Source: Bacteroidia bacterium (lineage in GTDB: Bacteria > Bacteroidota > Bacteroidia > J057). Taken from it: a stretch of 64,000 nucleotides of DNA. Of this stretch, positions 27,175 to 34,046 are shown piece after piece. Each line of letters opens with the position of its first letter. Within the stretch, counting starts at the first letter, position 1. Location: assembly GCA_019695295.1 (NCBI GenBank), contig JAIBAH010000006.1, forward strand, positions 1 to 64,000. The letters run 5' to 3'. The notes beneath the pieces are model-generated. The model searched no databases. It saw nothing but the letters and a program-made list of their open reading frames with translations, and was not told the origin of the DNA. The position numbers and the translations under genes were made by a program.

Positions 27175-28413
27175 ATGGTTACCAAAACAAACTTGAAAGT
27201 TGCCATAGCGCATCTTACCTCCCGGAAAAGACAGGCTGTAGTAGCGGTTTTAAGCGTTACTTTTGGGGTAGGGTTGTTTATCTTTATGAAAAGCTTTGTG
27301 GGGGGAATTAATGCTCAGCAGGCAGATTTGGTGTTTGCAAGTTCGGCTCACATTCGTATTTTTAACGAAGCCAACAGTCAGGTGCCCAATATCATTCCCA
27401 ATACTGAGACGCAAGTGGTAAATGTGCGTAATGCCAAGGCAATTCAATATACCGAGGGGATTAAAAATGCAGAAAAAGTTATAGCGGATTTACAGCATAA
27501 TCCTCATATCCTTTCTGTAACCGCTCAGGTAAATTTACCCGCTACCTTTAAAAACGGCTCGGCAAAAACGGGAGGCGTTCTCTCAGGGGTGGATGTTGTG
27601 AATGAAGACCTTATGTTTGGAATGAAAAAATTTATTCAAAATGGAAGTTGGGAAGAGCTGGACATAAGTAATAATCATATCGTTATTGGAAGAGGGATGG
27701 CTGAAAAGCTCAATTTGACCGTAGGTAGTATGATTGCCGTCACAAGTGCGGATAACGTTTCCAAAAATTTCAAAATCGTTGGCATAGTCTATTCCGGTAC
27801 GACCGCAGTAGATGACAATAAAGGGTTTATTAAAAAAACGGCGGCACTTCAACTCAGTAAAAAAAATCAGAACTACGCCACTGATATTCAGATCAATATC
27901 AGAGATTTTGAGCAGGCAATGGAAATCGCCCTACCGATGAAGCAGGAGGTAGCCTATAAGGTTGAAAGCTGGCAGGAGTCCAATCAACAACTGGTTACTG
28001 CTAATAACTTAAGAAACATGATTAGTACCGTGGTGCCGCTTGTGCTTATCATTGTAGCCGGTTTTGGGATATACAATATTATGACAATGACGGTCAATGA
28101 AAAAATAAAGGAAATCGCCATTCTTAAAGCGTTGGGTTTTGGAGGGAAGGATGTCATTCAAATATTTCTTACTCAGGCAGTACTCATCGGAATCGTCGGT
28201 GCTGTAACGGGGATTGGCCTCGGTTACCTTATCTCAACGATTATGAGTAAGTTGCCTATAAGTTTAGGTACTGCCAATCATTTGATTATTCTCTTTGAAC
28301 CCAAAACGTATATGCTGGCTACTGGAATCGGGTTAATTATTACCATCATAGCGGGTTATCTGCCGGCAAGAAAAGCCGCAGGCGTGGACCCCGTTCAAAT
28401 TATCAGAGGTTAA
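27175..28413 (+). CDS. FtsX-like ABC transporter permease (MacB/LolE type)
   Basis: 412 residues. One N-terminal membrane helix (about 19-40, AVVAVLSVTFGVGLFIFMK), then a periplasmic MacB-like core domain (about 45-275), then three C-terminal helices (about 283-305, 322-355, 378-398) with the intracellular motif MTVNEKIKEIAILKALGFGGKDVI, as in the type VII ABC superfamily (MacB, LolCDE, FtsEX). Such permeases work as mechanotransmitters, driving periplasmic adaptors without moving substrate through the inner membrane. The ATPase is encoded separately 2 nt downstream. The substrate (drug, peptide or lipid) cannot be inferred. Confidence 0.88.
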   Translation: MVTKTNLKVAIAHLTSRKRQAVVAVLSVTFGVGLFIFMKSFVGGINAQQADLVFASSAHIRIFNEANSQVPNIIPNTETQVVNVRNAKAIQYTEGIKNAEKVIADLQHNPHILSVTAQVNLPATFKNGSAKTGGVLSGVDVVNEDLMFGMKKFIQNGSWEELDISNNHIVIGRGMAEKLNLTVGSMIAVTSADNVSKNFKIVGIVYSGTTAVDDNKGFIKKTAALQLSKKNQNYATDIQINIRDFEQAMEIALPMKQEVAYKVESWQESNQQLVTANNLRNMISTVVPLVLIIVAGFGIYNIMTMTVNEKIKEIAILKALGFGGKDVIQIFLTQAVLIGIVGAVTGIGLGYLISTIMSKLPISLGTANHLIILFEPKTYMLATGIGLIITIIAGYLPARKAAGVDPVQIIRG

Positions 28414-28414
28414 T

Positions 28415-29092
28415 ATGGAAAATCTGGCATTGTCTGTAAAAAATATTAATAAATACTTCCACGACCCGGAAACCTTTCAGGTGCTCAAAGAGGTTTCCTT
28501 TGAGGTAAAGAAGGGGGAATTTCTGGCTCTTGTCGGGAAATCCGGCTCAGGAAAATCAACGCTCTTATATGTTCTTTCTACAATGGATACGGATTTTACC
28601 GGTAGCCTTATCATAAACGGTACGAATCTCGAAGGAAAAACCCAAAACGAACTTGCGGCTTTCCGGAACGAACACATCGGTTTTGTGTTTCAGTTTCATT
28701 ATTTGCTTCCTGAATTTTCGGCAATAGACAACGTTATGCTTCCTGCGATGAAACTGGGAAAAAAATCCCATGAAGAAATAAGGGGAGACGCTATGCAAAA
28801 TTTAATCCTTTTAGACCTCAAAGAGCAAGCGGAAAAACCGGCAAGCAAACTTTCCGGGGGACAACAGCAAAGGGTTGCAATTGCGCGTGCTTTAATCAAT
28901 CAGCCCGCCATCATTATGGGAGACGAGCCTACCGGAAATTTAGATTCCAAAAATGCAAAAGGAGTATTTAACATTTTCAAACAACTCTGTAAGGAAAAAG
29001 GACAAACAATCATTGCCGTTACGCATGACGATGATTTTGCCGCCAACTGTGACCGGATTATTGAAATGAGAGACGGGATTTTATTCAGTTGA
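28415..29092 (+). CDS. ABC transporter ATPase (LolD/MacB type)
   Basis: 225 residues. Walker A GKSGSGKST (near 41), Q-loop FVFQFHYLLPEF (near 91), signature LSGGQQQRVAIARAL (near 144), Walker B AIIMGDEPT (near 165), D-loop NLDS and H-loop VTHDD (near 205). This is the nucleotide-binding partner of the preceding FtsX permease and the last gene of the six-gene regulator-pump cluster. No terminator is visible after it. The next 430 bp hold no supported gene. Confidence 0.9.
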   Translation: MENLALSVKNINKYFHDPETFQVLKEVSFEVKKGEFLALVGKSGSGKSTLLYVLSTMDTDFTGSLIINGTNLEGKTQNELAAFRNEHIGFVFQFHYLLPEFSAIDNVMLPAMKLGKKSHEEIRGDAMQNLILLDLKEQAEKPASKLSGGQQQRVAIARALINQPAIIMGDEPTGNLDSKNAKGVFNIFKQLCKEKGQTIIAVTHDDDFAANCDRIIEMRDGILFS

Positions 29093-29520
29093 TTGATTTT
29101 CTTTCTGGATTCGTACCCATTGGAAAAGGGAGAGTGTATTTTCGTTCGGTCATAAGAAGTAATAAAATCTATAAAGCTCCCAACTACAAAAACTACCCCT
29201 TCGTCCAAAGAAAACCTGTAGTGCTCAAACCGATAATCAAAAAAAAGCAAAAAACAGGTTATCAACAAGTTATATTCAGATAGCGGCAACTTTGGTTATG
29301 TATTTGAAGGGGTTTGGCCAGTCGTAAGTGCCAAGTACAGAATAAATCTCCTGGAGTTATCTTCTTCTTTGGGTTCCCGGAATTGGAGAAAGAGATACGC
29401 ATGAGGGAATATTTAAGGAAATTGGGGGGTATTGGGGTGATAGATATCCGGGGGGCTAAGGCTATGTGTGTGTTTTTAGTAATTTATTTTAATCTATTGA
29501 TAATCAATTACTTTTTAAAG
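29093..29520. other. Intergenic lead-in to the repeat array
   Basis: 428 bp after the ABC operon. Open frames (29089-29283, and the first part of 29314-29838) have no recognisable product. A TTATCAACA resembling a DnaA box is at 29259-29267 but is solitary. The stretch just before the array becomes G-rich on the plus strand. Confidence 0.4.
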
Positions 29521-29814
29521 AAAAGCATTCTCGTTGTGAATAAAAGCATAGTCATTGTTGAGAAAAGCATTATCATTGTGAGTAAAAGCATAGTCATTGT
29601 GGGAGTTTTCATTGTGATTGCGGATAAAAGCGTGGTCATTTTTGACATTTTTAGTATGGTTGTTGATTGTTTTAGTAGGGTTGTTAAGGTTTGCATTCGT
29701 GTTTTTGATGATTTCAGTGTCATTTTTATGGGTTGTATGTTGATTATTTCAGTTCTCATGATAATTTTGAGTAAAAGTGTGTTTGTTTTTAGTAATTTCA
29801 GGTTCATTGCGGGA
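29521..29814. repeat. Degenerate 21-bp tandem array (14 units)
   Basis: Fourteen consecutive 21-bp units can be laid out without gaps. Four of the first six are nearly identical, beginning AAAAGCAT and containing GTCATTGT or a variant, for example units at 29542, 29563 and 29584. Later units drift to the form TTTnnnGTnnnGTTGnTGAT. Because 21 is a multiple of 3, frames stay open on both strands and give heptad-like translations (KSIVIVx repeats on plus, TMLLLTM-like on minus). I regard these as by-products unless expression is shown. Confidence 0.75.
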
Positions 29815-29888
29815 GGGAGAATGAAGTTTGGCAGATAAAACAGCAGGGAATTTATTTTGTGATGGAGGTTTATTTAAGATTCAATGAT

Positions 29889-30519
29889 GTTTCCGGTAGC
29901 GTTGATGATGAATATTCCGGGTTTAATGGCGTTCCTGTTTGGTTGATTGATGTTTCCGGTGGCGTTGATGATGAATATTCCGGGTTTAATGGCGTTCCTG
30001 TTTGGTTTAATGATGTTTCCGGTGGCGTTGATGATGAATATTCCGGGTTTAATGGCGTTCCTGTTTGGTTTGATGAGGTTTCCGGTGGCGGTTGATGATG
30101 AATATGCTGGATTTAATGGCGTTCCTGTTTGGTTTGATGGGGTTTTCGGTGGGGTTGATGATGAATATGCTGGGTTTAATGGCGTTCCTGTTTGGTTTGA
30201 TGGGGTTTTCGGTGGGGTTGATGATGAATATGCTGGGTTTAATGGCGTTCCTGTTTGGTTTGATGAGGTTTTCGGTGGGGTTGATGATAAATGTGCTGGG
30301 TTTAGTTGCGTTCCTGTTTGGTTGGATGGGGTTTTCGGTATCCTTGATGGTGGATATTTGAATTTTGATACCATTCCTGAAGGGTTGAATGCGATTCCGG
30401 GGGATTGTAATGACGAATACTTTGGAATCGATACCGTTCCAAAAGGGTTGAATGGGGATTCCGGAAGTGTTAAAGACGGATAATTGGGCTTTGATTCCTT
30501 TTTCGGAGGTTTGAATGGG
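29889..30519. repeat. 63-bp tandem array, each unit built of three 21-bp subunits
   Basis: Ten units start at 29889, 29952, 30015, 30078, 30142, 30205, 30268, 30331, 30394 and 30457. All are 63 bp except the fourth, which has one extra G (64 bp). Units 1-4 are near-identical and start GTTTCCGG, units 5-7 start GTTTTCGG, and units 8-10 are diverged. Each splits into three 21-bp subunits with the ending G(A/G)T or GGC. The plus strand is strongly G/T-rich. Translations give a 21-residue repeat on plus (VDDEYAGFNGVPVWFDGVFGG-like), interrupted by the extra G, and uninterrupted Thr/Pro/Asn repeats on minus. Confidence 0.9.
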
Positions 30520-30550
30520 GTGAATGGCAGACTTGACGCACTTTTTTGAA
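30515..30550. repeat. 36-bp direct repeat (right copy), at the end of the array
   Basis: Identical to 22513-22548. It starts inside the last five bases of the tenth 63-bp unit and continues into unique sequence, so it behaves as a fixed terminus of the array. Confidence 0.85.
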
Positions 30551-30566
30551 CAGTCTCATGGCAATT

Positions 30567-31499
30567 TCAGCGTCTTCTTTTTTTATCCAGCAATTCTGCT
30601 GCAATGTCTGCAATCTCTTGCACTTTTCGGGCTTTTAAGATAGGGGGTTGCTTTTTGACGTCAGCCATAAGGGTTAGTTTATTAAGTAAACTTTTGCTTA
30701 AATTGAGTTCTTGCCGGGCAAGTCGCAAAAGGAAATCGTTTTTTTCGGCTTCTGTTAATTTTGCGATTAAATCCGGTAAATCAAGCATATTTTCTTTGAT
30801 ATCCTGACTAACTGTAGCTGCTGCCTGTATCCATTCCTCCGGTAAGCCTAAAAAACTGGCAAAACACTGCAAGTCAGCATTTAATTGATTTAAGCCTGCG
30901 GGGACAGGCGGTTCACTTACCTTCCTCTTTATTGCCAGAACGCGCTCTACGCCCTCTAAGTTCTCCCATTCTGATTGTTGTCCATCCTCTTGTTCATAGT
31001 AATCTTCATCAAAATAAGCCTGCGAATATTCGGAATGAAAATAAAGCCATGCTATATATAAGGCCCTATAATCTCCTTCCATAATTGCATTACGAATGCC
31101 TGTCATATCTGAAAGTATTGAACTGTCCTCTTCAATCCACTCATCATATCCTCCCTCTTCTACACTTTCACTAAAAATTAGCAATATATGGTTTTTATCG
31201 CTTTTAAGCTCAATATTATCGGAAAAAGTATAGGGAATAATGGCTTTTTTGTCAATACTGCCTAATGGAAAGCGAAAAATAAGTTTTTTTATCCCAAAAT
31301 TTGCCCAATACAGCATGGCATCAAAATACTGAAAGGTGACCTTTTCTTCATCTTGCCGAAAGTCGCCATAAGAGTATGTAAAGACGGCTTTATGGCTACT
31401 CACTTTAGCCCGGCTCGACCATTTATTGATTTCTGCCCGCTCTTCTGCTGTCAAAGCACGGTCAATGGTCTGAAATTCATATACCTGATATTCGCTCAT
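30567..31499 (-). CDS. Conserved hypothetical protein (MSEYQxYEFQ family)
   Basis: 310 residues, soluble and acidic in the middle (a YFDEDYYEQEDGQQSEWE stretch near residue 165). The opening MSEYQVYEFQTIDRALTAEE, then SSRAKVSSHKAVFTYSYGDFRQDEEK and YFDAMLYWANFGIKKLIFRFP, resembles a widespread bacterial hypothetical family that begins MSEYQYYEFQAIDRPLT and has a Y-x-WGDF motif. I recall no function, though relatives often neighbour SWIM zinc-finger genes. The C-terminal 100 residues are helical. It is probably intact and has no visible partner here. Its end lies 17 bp from the 36-bp repeat, at the edge of the accessory region. Confidence 0.6.
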   Translation of the reverse strand: MSEYQVYEFQTIDRALTAEERAEINKWSSRAKVSSHKAVFTYSYGDFRQDEEKVTFQYFDAMLYWANFGIKKLIFRFPLGSIDKKAIIPYTFSDNIELKSDKNHILLIFSESVEEGGYDEWIEEDSSILSDMTGIRNAIMEGDYRALYIAWLYFHSEYSQAYFDEDYYEQEDGQQSEWENLEGVERVLAIKRKVSEPPVPAGLNQLNADLQCFASFLGLPEEWIQAAATVSQDIKENMLDLPDLIAKLTEAEKNDFLLRLARQELNLSKSLLNKLTLMADVKKQPPILKARKVQEIADIAAELLDKKRRR

Positions 31500-31606
31500 A
31501 CGTTATGATTGTGGAATTGTGTTTTGTGTAGCTAATGTAAAAACAACCCTGTCTATTCTTTTGTTTGAATAATCTTGTCTGAATTTTGCGCCTTTTTGTG
31601 CCTTCA

Positions 31607-31735
31607 TTAACGGATTTTTTTAGCAATATTGTTGTTTTCGTAAGCCTTGGATACTGCTTTTTGTTGATTCTCCGTAGGAGGTGTTTTGCAGAACTCTTGC
31701 GGGGAATGGGGGAGAGATGTCAGAATGACTTTATT
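31607..31735 (-). pseudogene. Possible C-terminal gene fragment
   Basis: A 39-codon open stretch with coding-like composition ending at TAA (31607-31609). It contains PQEFCKTPPTENQQKAVSK and YENNNIAKKIR. There is no start codon: an in-frame stop precedes it, right beside the palindrome at 31742-31776. It may be the tail of a gene cut off by insertion of that element. No family recognised. Confidence 0.25.
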
Positions 31736-31741
31736 TTATAG

Positions 31742-31776
31742 TTCCCGTAAGTCGCCCTTCGGGTGACTTACGGGAA
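31742..31776. repeat. Palindromic intergenic element, copy B
   Basis: TTCCCGTAAGTC (31742-31753) pairs with GACTTACGGGAA (31765-31776), with three more C-G pairs inside around a TTC turn, and is followed by GGAGG. It shares the frame TTC....AAGT...ACTT....GAA with the palindrome at 5141-5179, but the variable stem bases differ in a compensated way. Confidence 0.65.
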
Positions 31777-31803
31777 GGAGGCCCGGGTAAGCCAAAGACA
31801 TTT

Positions 31804-32232
31804 TTATCCTGGAAATTGAAACCAAAAGTCTCCTAAAATAGATTTTTTCGCATCTTCTAAATTTAGCCCCTCTGCCGTTGTCCACCACTGCTCTGTATGC
31901 CGAAAATAGGCCAAATTAAAAGTAGTATTACTTGTACATTCAATTCGTACATTTTTATATTCATGATAAGGCAGAGTTGCCCCCTCTCGCGCATCGCGTT
32001 GATTGTAGGTGATATATAAGAAATTACGATACCATTTAAACTCAACCGATATCGGGTACAAGCCCAAACTTACGTCATTCTCATGCGTTTCCGCCTTGCA
32101 GTCCTTTGCTTGAAACTGCTCCAGTACTTCTTGAAAACCTGCCTCTATTGCCTCTTTATTAAGAGAAGAAGCATTTAATTTGGGCTTGGTTGGCGCCCAG
32201 CCCCAAACCGCTTTTTTCTTTGACTTTGCCAT
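31804..32232 (-). CDS. Hypothetical protein
   Basis: 142 residues, soluble. A lysine-rich start (MAKSKKKAVWGWAPTKPK) is followed by an alpha/beta domain with Trp/Tyr-rich strands (SVEFKWYRNFLYITYNQRD, FNLAYFRHTEQWWT). No family recognised. The size and fold are reminiscent of small immunity or anti-toxin-like proteins, but that is impression only. It lies 33 bp downstream of a frame-shifted small gene on the same strand and may have formed a two-gene unit with it. Nothing indicates regulation beyond a possible -7 element at 32488-32495. Confidence 0.55.
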   Translation of the reverse strand: MAKSKKKAVWGWAPTKPKLNASSLNKEAIEAGFQEVLEQFQAKDCKAETHENDVSLGLYPISVEFKWYRNFLYITYNQRDAREGATLPYHEYKNVRIECTSNTTFNLAYFRHTEQWWTTAEGLNLEDAKKSILGDFWFQFPG

Positions 32233-32265
32233 TTGTATTTTTTGTGTGAGTGTGGTGACAGGAAA

Positions 32266-32461
32266 TTATTTTGATTTGTGATTACAATTTTGTTTTTTAG
32301 GGATGAAATTAATTTGAGTAGATATATCTTCTATCCACTTTAAACGGGCTAAATCGGTTTCAACCTTTCCTTTAGGTACCTTTAATCCCATCCTTTTAGG
32401 GAACCCAAAGTTAATCTTAGGGTAGGGCTTGTTTCTGGATTTCTTTTGGTATTCCTGTCAT
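32266..32461 (-). pseudogene. Frame-shifted small gene (about 65 residues)
   Basis: Two frames read as one product if one base is removed near 32420-32430 on the minus strand. The first is MTGIPKEIQK from ATG 32461; the second is NKPYPKINFGFPKR, then MGLKVPKGKVETDLARLKW and IEDISTQINFIPKK, ending at TAA 32266-32268. The second part alone could start at ATG 32391 (41 residues). Composition is clearly protein-like. The family is unknown. A minus-strand -7 box TATTTTTG (32488-32495) lies about 27 nt before the first ATG. Confidence 0.4.
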
Positions 32462-32495
32462 TATTTGGTGTGGCTTTATTGATTCTGCAAAAATA

Positions 32496-32860
32496 AGAAA
32501 TTATTTATTACAGAGCGTTTTTTTTGAGTAAGCAGGTAAATACTGCAGGAATTGCTTCATTTCTACCCGTTTGATTCTTGCTTGTTTTCGCGATTATGTT
32601 ACTTTTAGTGGCTGTCTGGTGGTTTGGAGACTCATTTTATGATTTCTGGGAAGTAGTGTTTTGGGTGGGTTACGGGAAAGGGGGAAATGATTTATGGGAA
32701 TTGTTTGTGAATAATATATTCCATTCATCCCTTTTTTTCTTAAATGGAGTTGAATTCTGAAGTATCTATAGTTTTAAATACCAAAATATGGTTTAAAAAA
32801 TACTGTTATCTGCCACCCCTCAAATGATATTTAATCCAGAAAGTTAAACTTCTTCCGTAT
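32496..32860. other. Intergenic region, no supported gene
   Basis: 365 bp with a 60-codon plus-strand frame (32578-32760) rich in Trp/Phe and lacking any family resemblance. I see no repeat or RNA here. Confidence 0.4.
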
Positions 32861-33499
32861 TTACTCCTCAATAACTTTATACAAAAGGCTAACCGTAAGG
32901 TTTGCGGTTGGAAAAACACCACGCTTATAGGGAATCATACCTCCTCTAAGGTTAAAACCCAGTCCCCACGGACGTAGTGCCTGAGTTAATTCATAATTTC
33001 GGGAAAATTGTTTGTCCTGATAAGGAAAAAAACTTCCTCCCAACCCTCCCGAAAAGCTGAAAGTATGAGTCGGTTTTGTACATTTCTCAAGGCAATCGGG
33101 AATAAATCCTTCTGCAATAATTTGTGGCTTATTATAGAACATATATTGGTAATATACACCGGCACTTACATATATTCCTTTGGAAGACTCCTTAAAGTAG
33201 TAACGGGCCTCAGGATGAACCATGAAAAAATTCACTGCCGTTTTGTTTTTTTTCTCAAGAAATGGTAAGGGGCGAGAATAGCATATTGGATGATAGACAC
33301 GCCAGTATCCGATATCTGAAGCTATAGACCATTTGTCTTTGAAACCGTACTCTCCCCCAACAGATGCAAGGAAATTTGCCGGAATATAAATACTCATACC
33401 CGAACGCAAAGTTACAGGATGAGGGACTATCTGAGCCTCTATCTTTATTACTGAACTCAGCAGTACAACTAAAATGAAAAATGTGAGCTGTTTCATCAT
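32861..33499 (-). CDS. Outer-membrane beta-barrel-like protein
   Basis: 212 residues. The signal peptide spans about residues 1-22 (FFILVVLLSSVIKIEAQ). The rest alternates aromatic/glycine-rich strands: FLASVGGEYGFKDKWSIASDIGYW, HPEARYYFKESSKGIYVSAGVYYQY, LGFNLRGGMIPYKRG. This pattern is found in small DUF3575-like barrels of Bacteroidota, whose usual P-E-x-RYYF motif is present as PEARYYF. A pair of cysteines (DCLEKC) in a loop may be disulfide-bonded. It ends in a strand (LTVSLLYKVIEE). Single-gene; MM start, either Met possible. Confidence 0.65.
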   Translation of the reverse strand: MMKQLTFFILVVLLSSVIKIEAQIVPHPVTLRSGMSIYIPANFLASVGGEYGFKDKWSIASDIGYWRVYHPICYSRPLPFLEKKNKTAVNFFMVHPEARYYFKESSKGIYVSAGVYYQYMFYNKPQIIAEGFIPDCLEKCTKPTHTFSFSGGLGGSFFPYQDKQFSRNYELTQALRPWGLGFNLRGGMIPYKRGVFPTANLTVSLLYKVIEE

Positions 33500-33833
33500 T
33501 TGATTCTTTTGAATAAATTGAAAGCCAGGATTTCCAACGAAAAAAGTAACCCTTTAGTTAAGTATTACATTTTTCCCTTTCTCAAAAAACTACTCGCAAA
33601 TTATAACAAAAGTAGAATAATCATCTGAGAAATAAAAATAATATGTTTTATTTTTTCGCTCATTCTTGTTATAACCCCTGCAATTAAACACCAACAAAAT
33701 CGAATTAAAGGTCGAAGCACTGATAAAACACCTTGTGAGTGGTTACATTGAATTTATTCCTACTTAATCGGCTCAAAAATAATTTAAAAAAAAACTCATT
33801 AAAATAAGCGAAATTTTATTTTGTAAACGAAAG
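33500..33833. other. AT-rich intergenic region
   Basis: 334 bp, upstream of the barrel gene. On the minus strand TACTTTTG (33607-33614) fits a -7 box but lacks a spaced -33 element. Otherwise I see nothing. Confidence 0.35.
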
Positions 33834-33993
33834 TGTACCCCATTCATTGGACAGTAAAAACTAAACTTGGAAGGTACTGGTTCTGGGTTTTTGGGTGGTG
33901 TTGCTGTGCTTAAATACCAACAAGAGTGAGGTATATCCCATTCATTGGACAGTAAAAACCAAACTTGGAAGGCACTATTTCTGGGTTTTTGGG
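33834..33993. repeat. Duplicated IS-end-like sequence
   Basis: About 57 bp at 33839-33895 recurs at 33937-33993 (offset 98 bp, about four or five mismatches). Both copies contain CCATTCATTGGACAGTAAAA. The left copy starts TGTACCCCATTCATTGGACA, which resembles terminal inverted repeats of IS3-family (IS150-like) insertion sequences. No transposase is present, so these would be relics. They adjoin the defence genes. Confidence 0.55.
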
Positions 33994-34046
33994 GCTAAGA
34001 TTGAATGGAATGAGGGGGATAAAATATAAGAATATTAAACACTATT

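Noticed and set aside
29259-29267. DnaA box (TTATCAACA) and possible origin
   Set aside because: Single imperfect box with no cluster, no dnaA or dnaN, and no AT-rich unwinding repeats.
29314-29838. 174-residue plus-strand protein and its 99-residue antisense counterpart
   Set aside because: Both arise from a 21-bp period that keeps several frames open at once; no signal peptide, family or promoter supports either.
29859-30483. Repeat proteins on plus (78, 89 and 178 codons) and minus (166 codons)
   Set aside because: Mutually overlapping frames over the same 63-bp repeat cannot all be real. None has evidence beyond openness, so the region is given as a DNA repeat.
29521-30519. CRISPR array
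   Set aside because: The units are contiguous with no unique spacers, the period is 21 or 63 bp, and no cas genes are near.
32578-32760. 60-codon plus-strand hydrophobic ORF
   Set aside because: Trp/Phe-rich translation of T/G-rich DNA without homology; it may be a toxin-like peptide in theory, but nothing supports it.
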